DNA of 64,000 nt from Macrobrachium rosenbergii (GCF_040412425.1 NC_089743.1:81963471-82027470), one strand, 5' to 3'. Shown: positions 1 through 17,929, numbered from the stretch's first letter. Notes: generated by a model not told the origin, from the sequence alone. A program made the numbers and translations.

Positions 1-3180
<3,180 letters not shown>

Positions 3181-5015
3181 ATGACTGAACCGTTAATGGC
3201 CCCCTGTGCTGAAAACTTCCATAATATCTGCGTCATTCACCTCTTATCGTCCGCACACTTTCTCGCTTCCTGGATGTTGGGCTCCTCATTTCCAATAAGT
3301 ATTTCATTACATCTACCCATTCCTTTCCGGTTATTCCTTTCCTCCTTCCTCACCACACTTCCGAAATGTACACTCTTTTCACCAATCTACCATCCTCCAC
3401 TCTTCCCACATGCCTGAACCATCTCATAAGCCTCTGAGCCATCGTTTCACCTACACTAACCACTACGCCACTCCAGCAGATCTTCACATTCCTCACCCTT
3501 TCGGTTTTTCTTATACCAAAAGTCCTGCATAAATAATGCATCTCAACACCTCCTTCTCTCTTTTAAGTTGCATTCAACATCCGCACTTAACTGCCACAAA
3601 GGAAAGTTCGCTCAACAACCCCTTCATACATTCCAGGCAGCCTTGGTTTCCATATGAACTCCAAGTTTCCTACCAATCATCCTTCTCTCTTCCCACCCTC
3701 ATTTGAAATATTTACTCCCAAATCCTTGCAAGTATCTTCTGCTTCCATGAACTCACAGTCCATACAAACATTCACTGCTTCATCGTCCTGATTCCAATTT
3801 AACCTCATTCAAATTTTTTAAAGTTATGGATGACCTTATATGCAGTGTACGGTCGTTTATTTCTTCCAGTTTTTCTCGCTATCGTTGTCGTCCTTTTTAC
3901 ATTATTGTTTGTAATGCTGCATTGAATTTCTGAATTTTGCCGTTTATTTTCATGACTATATAGGGGGCAAGTTTGTTACTGCAACACCACTTGCCGTCTG
4001 TTATGTTTTGTATAGCCAAACCATTAGAACTGTATGTTGTTTTTAATCATTATCATTAAAGCCAAGAATTTATGATTATATCTCTTCAATATTGATCTTT
4101 ATCTACGGGTCATTTATTTTCCTGAACTGTATTGTATCTGCCTAGTGTATATCTATATGACCTTGAGCTGAAATAAAAATAATAATTATTATCATCATAA
4201 CATTGCTCACCTTTATGTTATTCTCAACATTCTCCTCTTGCAAAAACTTTCAAACTCTTATTAATCTCTGTAGTTTCATTTTACCATCCCCAACCAGTAC
4301 TGTATTGTAAAGCAGACATCAGTCATTCCACACACAATTCATAACCCATCTTCCAAAACTTAGCACCTACATCAACTGGCTGTTCTCTGACATTTCGTAT
4401 CATTCCTAAAAACATATTTAACAGCCATGGGCCCATAACACACCCTTGTGTCAGCCCAATTTTTACACCACGTCAGTTACTCTATCACTTGCAAACTATA
4501 AGACTTGCAATGGTTTCATCACAGGAATGTTTTATCGCTCTCACCAATTTACCCTCTGCATTATGCATCCTTGACACCCCTCCTGAATTGCCTCGCTATC
4601 AATTCTGTCATAGGCGTCTTTTTGGTGAACATATGACACTTATAGCTTTTCCCTTTACTTCCAAACACCTATGTAACTTTCTCATAATCTATAAATACTT
4701 GCTCCATACACCCTATTCTTTGCCTAACCCACACTTTTTTCCTGTTTCAAACCTTCGGTCAAGATTCTACCACGCACCTTCCCCGATATTCTTAACAGAG
4801 TTATGCCCCTATAATTCTTACAATCTTTTCTATCAACTTTACCCTAATACAGAGAACAATAATTCCTCTCACCCACTCTTTTGGAGCCTTTCCCTATCCA
4901 GGCATATATTACGCATCCTGGTCAGCCACTCAATCACACTTTCACCGTCACATGTGGTCCCCTCTGTTTTTTATCAAGACTTTCATAAGTTTTTCTGCGT
5001 CCAAGTTTGCCACAT
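3181..5015 (-). pseudogene. Decayed LINE (non-LTR) reverse transcriptase, copy 1
   Basis: This is a dead non-LTR retrotransposon read on the minus strand, with many stops and frameshifts. In order 5' to 3' on the minus strand I can see a WLTR block near 4915-4930, a text close to the NYRGI motif of LINE RTs at about 4795-4825, an AYDRIDSEAI block (normally AYDxxD, the first catalytic region) at about 4586-4618, and LTQGCVMGPWLLN (normally LRQGCxxSPxLFN) at about 4421-4460. A clean C-terminal tail, RWFRHVGRVEDGRLVKRVY, lies near 3369-3425. The YADD box is not preserved. The spacing fits the RT and C-terminal half of a LINE. Family knowledge: this tail is typical of invertebrate LINEs whose 3' ends persist as fragments. 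The clade (L2/CR1-like or other) is not resolved. The plus-strand frame at 4489-5019 is its antisense shadow. Confidence 0.65.
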
Positions 5016-5039
5016 TTAGCTTTTCCTCTTGAATTTTAG

Positions 5040-5570
5040 ACTACTTATATAACTATTCCATAACGAATAATTATCCAAAGAGCTCTCCCTTGTATACACT
5101 CTAATTCTCCTTTTTCTGTCTTACTTTTTCAATCAAAAATACTATTATACATCTTTCCTGGTACACTAAGTAATGTTATATGCGTAGTGTTCTTACAGAC
5201 GCCATTATCACCTTTACCTTTATATAATAAAAATAATTCTCACTCAATTCCTCCAGAACCTTTCCTTCTTCCAAACACACCCTACAAATCCTGGTCAGCC
5301 ACTCAATCCGACTATCATTTCCTTACTGAAGCATTTTATTTGTAATCCCATCAACTTTGGGTCTTTTTCCGCCTCAAACCTACAACAGTCATTCTCCAAC
5401 TTATAACTAAACATTTCCATTCTTTGTCATTCAATTTTGCTTTTCTTCTGTCTTTCATATTTAGTAAATCTTCAACATATTTTCTCTTACGACCCAGGAA
5501 TGGTGTCACCGCATAAAGCATCTCACCATTCCATTTACATCTTTTAATTAGAGAGTCATTTACCAACCTT
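5040..5570 (-). pseudogene. Decayed LINE RT fragment, copy 2
   Basis: A second minus-strand copy of the same kind of LINE, immediately upstream of copy 1 in transcription sense. A minus-strand frame at 5351-5566 is Lys/Arg-rich and would correspond to the linker before the RT. It is followed by IEWLTRICRVCLEEGKV (about 5265-5315) and, after frameshifts, GDNGVCKN and ITLLSVPGKMY (about 5155-5220), which correspond to the GDxxxCxNYRGITLLSVPGK region. Copy 1 contains the same blocks again, so these are two insertions or a tandem duplication, not one element. Confidence 0.55.
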
Positions 5571-5603
5571 TCTCACTGCATTCACTTTCCTATAAAACAA
5601 TTT

Positions 5604-5605
<2 letters not shown>

Positions 5606-5645
<40 letters not shown>
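5606..5645. repeat. (TA)n microsatellite
   Basis: A pure TA tract of 40 bp. Confidence 0.95.
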
Positions 5646-5648
<3 letters not shown>

Positions 5649-7058
5649 GTAATTACATACTATATATGCCTAGTGTAACCGTGCACAACAGTGCACGAAC
5701 TACTAAAATATTCGGGAAATCCTTTAAATACATTATAAAATATAGTTACATCATGCCAATAGAAACTATTATATATGCATTTAAGCTATAGAGTGAAACT
5801 GTACCTTTACGAAAAGTTAAAAAAAAAAAAACATCTTCAACATCAATCGAGCAATTTCTCAAAACAATGAATTTTGAAATACTCGAATTCCATAATATCT
5901 CCGAATACACTTTGAACATTCTGGCGATTAATAACGCAATTCAAATGTTTTATTATTCAAGCCTATGATCTGTAAGACAAATTACTTCATAGTTAATCCC
6001 CTCAATTTATAACTTCCTTAGAAATCAGGAGCACATCTGACATCTTAAAATACAGATTGAAAGAGGACATGCTCACGAGTCATCACATGCAATAATCACT
6101 AGTTCCAAGAAATTTCCCCCACATTTTCTGGCGACATAATAATGGCAGAAAGAGTACGCTTCCGTCGAATAAACATCACGATTCCATATTTTACAAACTT
6201 CAACAAAATACCTCCGGCAAAAGTACCCCTAAGTACGAAAAAAGGATTATAATTTCTTAACGATCCATAAATAATGTTTTCCTTACAGCTGATGAACGGC
6301 AGGGCTGCGCAAAAGGCATGTTTTCGAATCAAAATAACACATAATGAAAATAGTACATGCTATAATTGCATAATGCAACAGAGAAATAATCAACAGCGAG
6401 CTTGGGTCCGGCTCTACAAGGAAAAATCTTCCACCGTTACAAATATATTCTTCTCAGCCATCAGTACTGTAATGACATCCTACTACTCGGAAACATCCCT
6501 CAGAGGATGACCCAACGCTGGCCGATGAGGGGATGGAAGAGGGGATGGGGGGTGGGGGTGGGGGGGGGGCCAAGAGAGGGAAATAGGGGAGAATAGCTCA
6601 AGCAATTTACATCCTTGATGCTTCCAATTATTTGGCTTTCTCATTAATCACTATTTCGCGATCAAATGAGTTTCTCAACCGCAGGAAATCAGGGACGTCT
6701 TCACGGGGAGATAACTGCTTAAACCCTTGCAGAAAATAAAGCTAAGCCGCAAAGAAGGAAAAGTTTTCCACTTAATCATTAACAACGACCTTAAAAACGG
6801 AACAAAGAACGCGACGAGAAGTTTGAATTCCAAGGAAAGAGAAAATTTTGTCTGACGCACATGTAAATATCGTCTCCATCGACTAACAAGCAATAACAAG
6901 GCGTAACTACTCGTAACTACCCCAAACGACCCTAAAGTTATCCCAATATAAGAGGCAAGACCATAACTCTCCATTATAGACGCCTGTTGGTGATAATTCT
7001 ACCCGGTGATTCATGGTGTACTTTCAAGTAGCGCTAGCAGTACACACCATCGAGTACG

Positions 7059-7061
<3 letters not shown>
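5646..7061. other. Unassigned sequence
   Basis: No recognisable gene. Notable only for a 6-bp inverted pair GTGCAC-aaca-GTGCAC near 5682-5697 and a G-run within 6541-6575. Confidence 0.35.

Positions 7062-7153
<92 letters not shown>
7062..7153. repeat. (CA)n-(TA)n compound microsatellite
   Basis: About 49 bp of CA followed directly by about 43 bp of TA. The repeat-encoded frames on both strands (His-Thr/Tyr-Ile, Cys-Val) are artefacts. Confidence 0.95.
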
Positions 7154-7156
<3 letters not shown>

Positions 7157-8614
7157 TGTATACAGTATATATGTGTGTATTTACATTAATGTGCATACAT
7201 GTATTCTTGTTAAAACACAAGTGCCTCTGTTGATCTAAGCATACAATTATGTACTTGGTATCAAGAATACTGTTGTGGGTAGTATCCAGAGTCTTCTAAT
7301 TTAGATCACGTATAAACGCACACCTTACAGTAACAAGCCTACAAAGAAGATCTTTCAGGTTTGGAATTAAAATGGTGTTAACAATAACATCATTTAGAGA
7401 GAAGTAGAACTCCTGAACACCTACATACACTGATTCCTTAATTACACGACCAAACAAACAAATAATACATGCAACCTTTTAAATTCCAGAGTAAATCGAA
7501 GACCTTCAACTGGTTTTACAGGTTTTGATATTCCTCTTCTTGAAAGAAAGAGAAAGAGTTTGCGATTCTGAACTCAAAGACTTCAAGCATTACTAAGTTA
7601 CATATAACTGCTACCTTCAAAGCTTAAAGAAAAATTAATCCACATCTGAACGGAAAATTAATTCTGACCTACCACAATTTTAAGCTTTCTCTTATAGAAT
7701 CCTTTCTTTCGTTCGGTGGGAAAAAACTTATTTTGTTCGTTCCCGAATTCAATTATCAGGGTACGAAATTATACAAAGTTTACTAGCACATCATACGATG
7801 GTATTTGCATAATATGACTTTCTGTTTCTGTTAAATGGCAATATTTATATCAATTGATACTGTAATGAATAAAAAAAGCCAAGTCTTTTTGTCAAATCTT
7901 TCCTCCGCTACAGTACTTCATTTTCTCTCCTGTCTTCATTACAATTCCCTTTTTTTTTAATTAATAGAGAAAATATACAATATTTTACATTTTTAAATAG
8001 TATTACAATCACAATTTAATCAAAGTTAACTTAACTTTACAAAAGCAAATATAATGTTATACCATTCGGGTTGACAAATATTTTATCATGTACATTTTAC
8101 AAATAATCTATGTATTTCAATGTTAATATTTTCCTGTAGTTACCAATATAAGATTTTATCTTTACTTATTTCACACAGCAGGACAACTGACTCTACTCTA
8201 TCCCTCAGTAAAATAATTATTGAAGTCCTGTCCCTCACCACTTATATATAATAAATTTCCTAGATGCGCTTCCTTTTGAGAGTCTCAACATTATATCGGA
8301 AACTTCATGGGAGCCGGGATATACAGCATATATGTTCGACACTATCAAATGTGCATTTCAATCCCTTACGCAAACAGATTCCCCACTCGTCATTTCATGA
8401 ACTAGTTGGTGTGTTCTTCACGAGCCTTCCGGCAATGTTTTGTTAAATTCCTTTTTGGAAGAAAAGTCTCTAGCTGGCATTCATTAAATATTCGGGCTCA
8501 AGCTTCCACGGAATGTCAAAGGAGAATTAATGCCTTACTATCCGGTCAGTCTCTTCTATTTTTTTTTTTTAATATCATTAATCATTACTGCTATCTCTCT
8601 TCTGATATCATTAA

Positions 8615-8616
<2 letters not shown>
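7154..8616. other. Unassigned AT-rich sequence
   Basis: No coding signal, RNA gene or mobile-element motif recognised on either strand. Confidence 0.35.

Positions 8617-8672
<56 letters not shown>
8617..8672. repeat. (CT)n microsatellite
   Basis: A pure CT tract of 56 bp. Confidence 0.95.
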
Positions 8673-8675
<3 letters not shown>

Positions 8676-9148
8676 TTTAATGCTTATCTCTGAGTTTTAA
8701 TTCTCGGTAATACACTTACTCATTTATGTATTCCTATCCTATCTGTCTTCAAAAATTTAGCTTATCTGTGGTTCAAAAAACCTGTAATTGTGGTGAAGTC
8801 ATTAATACCAACAAAAATAAAAACAAAGATATTATAATATGAGACAAAACAATTATAATAATAACAGTAATCTTTGTAAACAGAACACTATACCTTGCTT
8901 CTTGGAATATAAATTTATAAATGTATATTTAATATCATACATACATGATCTGTCGTACGGTTCACAAGACCCTTTATCCATCAACTTAATTATTAGGCTT
9001 CTTGGAAAGTCTGCAAAAGCTGCTGTTATTTTTTTTTTTTTTTTTACATTCCTGTGTGAAACCGTGGGTATTTTAGCCAATGTAAAATTATTCAAAATTG
9101 GATACTTTCGTGAATCAGATAAACTTTCGTTTTAAAATTGATTTCTTC

Positions 9149-9196
<48 letters not shown>
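9149..9196. repeat. (TAA)n microsatellite
   Basis: Sixteen TAA/AAT units, preceded at about 9030-9045 by a T homopolymer. Confidence 0.95.
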
Positions 9197-10462
9197 CGCG
9201 TTATTTTCTGCCCCTCATGTCTTACAAGTTCTAGTTGCCTCTGATCAGTTCTATCAGTTTTTCGCCAATCACGACTATTTGCAGTACTGTAAGCTGCCAG
9301 AACCAAAGCCGCATTTCAGAGGCGGTCTGAACTGTTCCCCGTAGCGTATCCGTATCGTAAAAATGAAAGCCGTACGGAGGATGAGTGATAAAAGGAACTT
9401 TACGGTGTGAACAGCATATCTGATTTCTGCATAAAAGTAATTTACGTACGCAAGAAGACGACCCGTACGGTGCCAATCAACATAATTAATCGTTCAGGAT
9501 CAAAAGGTTTCGCCCAGACCTAGGTCTAGGAACTAAGAACTCCGAGACGCAAAATTCATAACTCCAAAGAAACTTTTGGTCTCAGTTCTTACCACCTACA
9601 TCGACTACAGCTCCACCTAAACAATCACTCACTCCATATTGTGATTGCAAAATGCATTTTATATTTTGCTAAATACCGGTTCTTCACATTCCTCATTTAG
9701 ATAACCGATAAGGCGTTCGTACCTTGATTAAAGAACTTTTATGCTATACTTGACAAAATGCTGTGCTGAGTGGCAACCTTTCCATTCTTCATCACACAGA
9801 TGTAAAAGCAATGCTACAAAAGTTAAATTAATTCTGATTTATAGGCATGATACTAGTCACCACTTACAAATATACCGGAATTTACATCAACGGCTATTCA
9901 TGAAGGTGTTCTGAGCCACCAAGTATATGTCTATGAACATTCTGAAGTAACTCTACCAAACGCATATATCTTTGTACAAAGAACGAGAAAAGTAAAGAGA
10001 TAAAGCCTGAAAAGTGTGAGATAAAGAAGGTCACGATTCAATAAACGAACGTTCTTGCTTGCCTCCTCAATACATAATTTTCACTTATGGTAGAGCTTCT
10101 TTTTTTCTGTTTCCTACCATATAAACATGTATTTTTACAAGAAGATGATAGCTAATTTCACCTTAAAAAAAAAAAAAAAAAAAAAAAAACAGTGGAAGAA
10201 CTGGAGATTCAAATGTTTGAAAAAGGAAAGTCAAATTATGGTGGGCTAACTATGAAGTGAGCAAGAGACCCCCCCTCCCCCCCCAACCCAACCCCCTCTC
10301 TTAAAATCATGTTTCTCATATAACTCTCATTCCTTCAAAATTTACAGCATTAAATTTAAATGTTGTTTAAATTCTGTTTTCACATTTTACCTTTTGCACT
10401 CGAGGAGCTATACCTGAATTTTGTCCTAATGCTACCTTAAAGAATTTTCTTTAACTGAAGAA

Positions 10463-10466
<4 letters not shown>
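9197..10466. other. Unassigned sequence
   Basis: No gene recognised. It contains a 24-bp A homopolymer (about 10166-10189) and a C-rich run at 10270-10284. Confidence 0.35.

Positions 10467-10532
<66 letters not shown>
10467..10532. repeat. (GA)n microsatellite
   Basis: A pure GA tract of about 66 bp. Confidence 0.95.
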
Positions 10533-10533
<1 letters not shown>

Positions 10534-11141
10534 CGTCTGATTCTTATCATATCTCACCTCGATGATTTGTGCCACCATCTGCGATTAGTTGCAGTATAGA
10601 TACTAATTAACGTGCAATAATAGTGATGTATTTCTTATGCCCGACAGGTTCTGCTTCGCCAATGATATATAGTTTTCGGTCTCTGCCGCGCGTCGGCCTC
10701 ACAAGGTCCTCGGATCAGGAATTAATCCACGTCTCTCCGAGGGAATGAGGGGTAGGTAGCTTTCGGTGATAATAATCGCTTACCGAAATGAAATTCACGC
10801 TTTACACATGTTGCGAAGGGGAATGTTCATGTACGAGAATTGAGCACCGAGGCAGGTAATCAATGATCTTCGATGTTTTTATCCGTAAGTAAAACATATC
10901 AGGATCGTCTGTTCTGAATGTCTGCTTTTTTTTTTTTTTTAATCTTTTAAAGTTCACTTCAGTGTTTAAAGGCACCTCATACAAGGGACTTCAGGTGTTT
11001 TAATATTAGCAAAATAAATTTATTAATTATTATTGCCGTAACAAAGACGGATGATAGGAAAGCTTTATAAATATAAACACGTCACATTTTATTTTATACA
11101 GTATCATCCTTAGATTATCATTATCAATAATAATAATAAAA

Positions 11142-11200
<59 letters not shown>

Positions 11201-11782
11201 GTTCAACCATTTGCGATCAATCATTGTCTTTAAATGAATAAATAGGAGAAGCAATATACCATCTCAAATGACTGCTTATAATATTTCTAATTTTACTATT
11301 CATTTATAAATTCTTAACCACTTCGAAGCAAATACAGAAGCTGCGAGGAAGTTTGACACGATCCACAGTCTCCTTAAAGTTATAGAAAATAACTGTGACT
11401 CAACTTGATACGTTTGGAAGAATGGGGACGACTTGAAGCAGAAGGGAGTGATGAAAGGCAGAGGGAGAACTGCAAGAACCTGAAATTGCTGGGAATAACA
11501 AGAATAAATAAAATTTCGATCTTTAATGGATCACGGCGTTACGCAGAATTCATGTCACCAAATCCACCATCCTAAATAGGCGGAGAGAGAGAGAGAGAGA
11601 GAGAGATAAAACTTCGCCATTACGTCTCAATTCACTGATATCAATGGACATGTTCACTGTGCGAATGGAACCTGTTTAACATATACGCTCAGAAGAATAA
11701 ACTGATCAGTAACGATAGGATTAAAGTTGCTTGCATGCATGGAAGCAATGACGATGGTAAGGAGAAAAGGCGTTTACCAAGT

Positions 11783-11837
<55 letters not shown>

Positions 11838-13013
11838 TGATTTTCTTATCAAATAATAAAAAATCAAATATTACGCAGAACATGAGGCTTATTCTACAGA
11901 TCTACTGGCAATAGCAGTGGTAGGAATAGTAGTAGAAGCAGAAACGTTCCTTTTCTCCCCTCTGCTCTTCCTAGGACCCACTTGATTTTCTTCTGCTTAA
12001 TCCTGTGTAGTGGCGCGTTACCATCCAGCTTCTAATGCGTCCTGAAAGGCCACCTCTCACGACTTGGTCTCGCCAACAATGGCGGTTGTTCTTATCTGGG
12101 CAACCTCTAGGGGCCACCAACCACCCAACTTTGTCTGGTTGCATCATTTGCCGTTCTGGACACACACACATACACACACACACACAAAACTGATGCTCCT
12201 GCAGATAAGGTTACCTCTACGACTCCTGAAGGATCTTGAAGCAGCTTTTTTTAGTCGCCATTCTCTGGCTCGGAACAAGGCATCTCCCGTCTGGATGTTG
12301 TTCTGGTGTCCGCCTGGGCCTCTCATCCTTTTCACAGGCACCTGTCTAATTCTAAAAGAGGGTTTATAACACAAACTGAAAAGGCCACGGCTCTCTAAGC
12401 CAGGTTTAAAAGCAAGACTGCTTGGCAAATGCTTCCGGACTTCGATGAAGTTGTTTGCGTCGAGGGAAGACACGTTCCCTAATCTGCTAAACATGCAACG
12501 TGCTTTGATACTTAAATTTTCTCTCTCTCTCCGTCCGATCAATTTGGCTGCATTAAAGGCAAATGGTCCAATGACGGATTAATTATTCGCTTTGGTGCCA
12601 CCAATTTATGAAGGCACCCCTTGATGCTGATCTTGCTTCCTTCACTCACGGTGACGTTCAAGTCAATAAGTTTAATAGATTCAAAGCTAAATAAGACTTC
12701 ACAAAAAGTTTCCTATACGGATCGAATGTGTTCAAAGCTAGCTAAGGGGTTTAAAAATATTATCTGACAGAGAATAAAAAAGGGAAAGCAGAAAGATAAA
12801 GTCTAAATTCTGGTCTAGATCCCAGGTCTTCCTTTCAGTTGCAAATAAGAAAACTTTCAAGTTCTCAAGCTTGTATTGGAATTGTTCTTAAAGACAATGA
12901 GACATACATCTTTTTATCTCAAAAACTGTCAGCCCACGGAGAAAAAGAAATAACAAAATTACAAATAAATATCTAAATTACTTTAATTGTAAAACCTGAA
13001 GTCACACACACTT

Positions 13014-13016
<3 letters not shown>
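10533..13016. other. Unassigned sequence with several short microsatellites
   Basis: Holds (TAA)n at 11126-11199, (GA)n at 11582-11608 and 11791-11835, and a short (CA)n at about 12163-12187. A 132-codon minus-strand frame at 12144-12542 runs into the CA tract and has no recognisable domain, so I do not call it a gene. The segment 11990-12440 is somewhat more GC-rich than its flanks. Confidence 0.4.

Positions 13017-13076
<60 letters not shown>
13017..13076. repeat. (GA)n microsatellite
   Basis: A pure GA tract of about 60 bp. Confidence 0.95.
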
Positions 13077-13079
<3 letters not shown>

Positions 13080-13198
13080 ATCTGATTTCAGAGTGTTTAC
13101 AACAGGACAACTAAGCAAGCTTAGATTATGTTATCAGTCCAAAAATTAGTCACTCCCTAAAACCCTCTTTTTGTACGATATCCTTCTATATTAAAAAA

Positions 13199-13224
13199 AA
13201 ATATATATATGTATATATATACAG

Positions 13225-13283
<59 letters not shown>

Positions 13284-13360
13284 ATATATGATTATTATCA
13301 CATTTGTACGTGATTCATTTATCACACATTCCACAGGTAATGTGTTTGATATATATGTTT

Positions 13361-13447
<87 letters not shown>

Positions 13448-13457
13448 GTAATATATA
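13199..13457. repeat. Two (TA)n arrays enclosing a dispersed 50-bp motif
   Basis: (TA)n/(TATG)n tracts at 13199-13289 and 13371-13457 bracket about 80 bp of unique text. Within it, about 13288-13338 (reading GATTATTATCAC, then TGATTCATTTATCACACATT, then CCACAGGT) recurs at 33540-33590, again directly after a (TA)n array. The motif therefore belongs to a dispersed repeat whose edge is joined to TA repeats. Confidence 0.75.
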
Positions 13458-14092
13458 CCTTACTGAAATAGCTACAAGTGACACGAAATGGACGAATTGT
13501 TTTTCAACGCACTCCACCTGGTGGCTGAACCTCCGTAATCCCTCCCAAATAATCCTATCATTCTCTACCGGGTCTACCCTTCCACAGGTTCTCTACTTTG
13601 ATAAGCTGTAAGATGGGGGTCCAGGTTCTGCTGCTACAGGCGCTGTTGTTGTTGTTGTTGTTGTTGTTGCTGCTGCTGTTGCTATCAGAGGAGTCCACGA
13701 TCCTCTGTTGATATAATACCACCCTTCCTTCCTTCCTTTCGAGCCTCCACATAATTCAAGATTATGCGTTTGGATGCTCATATCCCTTCCCCGCGTCCTA
13801 ACCGATCTCCCTCTAATTCTAAGTCTCTCTCCCCCACCACCCCGCCGCCCCCGACAACGTCCACATCCATAGAATGAAGAAAATATCCGCGGTCCCTAAG
13901 TGGGAGTTTAAGGCTTTCATTTTTACGGTTCCCATATCATTAAAGGGAGTTTCTTGAGGGAGAGATCCCACAGCGTCGCAAATTTCGTGGGCGAAGTGGC
14001 GGCTTTTTAGTTGGGTGTTGTTGTACAGCACAATCAGTCAGATCCTAGAGAAATGCATATGCCTGCAGAGTATATATTTCCGTCCACATGTA

Positions 14093-14093
<1 letters not shown>
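13458..14093. other. Unassigned sequence with (TTG)n
   Basis: Contains (TTG)n/(CTG)n at about 13642-13682. The poly-Asn or poly-Thr frames on the minus strand derive from it. No gene recognised. Confidence 0.4.
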
Positions 14094-14154
<61 letters not shown>

Positions 14155-14171
14155 TATATATCTATATATAT

Positions 14172-14248
<77 letters not shown>
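14094..14248. repeat. (TA)n microsatellite
   Basis: A TA tract of about 155 bp with two GATATATATC-like interruptions near 14150-14176. Confidence 0.95.
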
Positions 14249-14445
14249 GGTAGATATCAGTCATTCCTGTTAATGCAAGACAATATTTAAAACGTACTAT
14301 ACTTTTCATATTTTTCTTTGCTTTTCATATTACATGCCGATTGTTTGACACAACAATGTACCGAGAATCAGGCAACTGCCTCATTAAGCAAGTACTTTCT
14401 TGTTTAAGCAGCGCTGTCACCGTGCCATTTTCATTATCATGCTGA

Positions 14446-15147
<702 letters not shown>

Positions 15148-15215
<68 letters not shown>
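15148..15215. repeat. (GA)n microsatellite
   Basis: A pure GA tract of about 68 bp immediately after the right arm of the large inverted repeat. Confidence 0.95.
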
Positions 15216-15219
<4 letters not shown>

Positions 15220-15790
15220 ACAACTACAATAAGAAAATCTGAACCCATCGCAGCTTCTAACATCCAAGATCGAGCATTCGCTTTAAGAAAGAGAGAGAGA
15301 GAGTAGTATTAGTTATACTAGCAGCGGCAGCCACAGCAACAGTAACAACGATGAGAGGACGCAAAAACGACAGACATTAAACCCGCACACGACAAACGCA
15401 GAAGAAAAAGCGTGTTAGCGTGTGCGAGTGTGTTTGAGTGTGTACATCGACAGTCATGACCGACGGCGGGAGCATGTCACTCCGATTCCGCTGATCCTCG
15501 CTAACTGATCACTTTTTGCATTCTTTGGCGGCTTAGAAATTCGATCTTAATTGGCGAATTTTCGATGGTATCTCCTTGGGAGTTCCCACGAAGACCGAGT
15601 CGGCGGGGGAGGAGGGGGAATGAGATTCTGGGAGGAGGGGGAAGGTTTCTCCTGGGGTTGGAGTGGGGGTGTGCCACTGCTTTTTAGCAGTGTGCTTCCA
15701 GGCGGACTGTATCTCATTTGCTCTCTTTATAGTATTAAATGTACTTCATTTCAAATCACATAGACTCAGCTGCTGGAAGAGTATAATGGC

Positions 15791-15827
<37 letters not shown>

Positions 15828-16407
15828 TCTCTCTCTCTCTCTCTCTCTCTCTCCAGTTCGTCCCTAGTCTTTATTAAGGATTAATCATTCACATCACTAT
15901 TGAATACTTTAGAATCTGTAGCGCTGGCGAATCTAAAAGTTCTCCTCTATTTAAAAAATCTAGCGTTTGGAATACACAGGCGCATGTTCGTAACTGTCAT
16001 CTCACTGGAACACAATTTGGTAATAAGAAAAGAACCAGAAAACATTATTCAGACAAATGCAAGCAAGGAGTAACCCAGCGGGACAGAACTGGAAGACGCC
16101 GTGATATGTAACTGCATTAGAATTCACAAACGTGGTCATTAAAAACTTATAAAACATCTTCAGATCTCTGTATGCTAATCAGAGGACAAAAGAAAAGGTG
16201 ATCACGAAAATCAGCAACATAAGTTCTTTGCAGTTTTTCCTTTCGTTCATAAAATTCTACACTATTATTCTCTTCTCCCTCCGCCGGGAGTTGGGTTCTA
16301 CGGTACCTAATTTTTAGCTGGATAGTAAAACTATAAAACTTCGACTCGCTTCTTCTAAAAAGAAAACTTTATATATATTTATACATGACACACATATGCA
16401 TATATAC

Positions 16408-16410
<3 letters not shown>
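15216..16410. other. Unassigned sequence with (CT)n
   Basis: Contains (CT)n at about 15798-15853 and a G-rich patch at 15600-15670. No gene recognised. Confidence 0.4.
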
Positions 16411-16479
<69 letters not shown>

Positions 16480-16829
16480 GTTTTCAGAAGGAATTTCGAA
16501 ATGAGGATGCTAATCTTAGGCTTTTCATGACCCTAGCTGCAATCCTTAACAAACGACTAAGTGTTTGGGTCAACAGTGGCAGAAATGGTTTTCATAGAGC
16601 GTGCCCTCTGTAAACGAACCTGGGCTTTTATGCCAGATAAGTGTGTGTGTGTGTGTGTGTGTGTTATGTTTATGTATATATATATATATGTATGTATATA
16701 TACACACTGAATATGAAGGCAAAAAATTCTCTGGTAACTGGTGAGATGCTTGAAAAGAAGCAAAGTGGGACAATGATGCCCATGGAACAGAAGTTTCGTA
16801 ATAAGCTGTAACACAAATGAAAATACTGC

Positions 16830-16898
<69 letters not shown>

Positions 16899-16934
16899 AT
16901 TTGTTTACACACACCAACATCTATACATATATAC

Positions 16935-17008
<74 letters not shown>

Positions 17009-17057
17009 GTATATATATGTGTGTATATATATATGTGTGTGAGTGTGTGTGTGTATT
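16411..17057. repeat. Microsatellite cluster
   Basis: (TA)n at 16411-16476, (GT)n at 16641-16664 with TA after it, (GA)n at 16834-16896, (TA)n at 16937-17006 and mixed TA/GT to 17057. Intervening 100-170 bp stretches are anonymous. Every open frame here is a repeat translation. Confidence 0.9.
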
Positions 17058-17751
17058 CACAATTTTAGACGAGATAAAATAAAATTCATGTCAGACCTAA
17101 TGACAAAAAAAAAAAATGGTAGAATATAATGGACGGGAAACAGAAACAATGATGCTCAGTAATAAAGATGTGATTGAAGCTCTTAAAAAAAAGATATCGT
17201 TGTATTCAATTATACGATTATCTTAGTGTGTCCTAAGTGTAGCCTCTTCATTACTATATTCTGATCAAACAGGTAAGTGTAACTCCGTTTCTATTCGAGA
17301 TAATATCAAGCAACTAAGCCAGATAAGAGAAGAGTCCTACCTCAAGACCTGACATAATCCTGTGAATTGTCAAGGTGACTGATACAGAAAGAATACAAGC
17401 GTGAATGATGTAAAATACTGTGTTAAGCGGGTACAGTCCTATACTTACTGTCAAATTATTTACGAACATAGGTATAATAATCGTTATTAATAGCACCGAC
17501 GCCAACATTAAAATAAGGAAAGAATAACAGGCACAAGGATAAGAATTGTGTTAATAAACAACATTAGAAAACTCTGATAATATTAATAATAATAAATAAG
17601 CGATAATAACGAGAAAAACACAATACCCTGACTCCAGGCCAAATGGCGTAAACCTTGGAGATCTGGATCGCATCAGAAGTTCCAAAGTGAAGACCGGGGA
17701 GCCCCAATAATAACATATCATCGTCAATTAGCTCAGAGCACGACTGGCTCA

Positions 17752-17754
<3 letters not shown>
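17058..17754. other. Unassigned AT-rich sequence
   Basis: No gene or element recognised on either strand. Confidence 0.35.
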
Positions 17755-17810
<56 letters not shown>

Positions 17811-17850
17811 ATATATATATATACATATGTGTGTGTGTGCATGTGTATAA

Positions 17851-17929
<79 letters not shown>

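Noticed and set aside
4489..5019. 176-codon plus-strand frame as a gene
   Set aside because: It is antisense to decayed LINE RT motifs that read clearly on the minus strand.
12144..12542. 132-codon minus-strand frame as a gene
   Set aside because: It runs into a CA microsatellite, has no recognisable domain and no supporting exon structure.
16557..16936. Leu-Ser, Arg-Glu and His-Thr repeat frames
   Set aside because: Translations of (CT)n, (GA)n and (CA)n tracts; the same frames appear at every such array.
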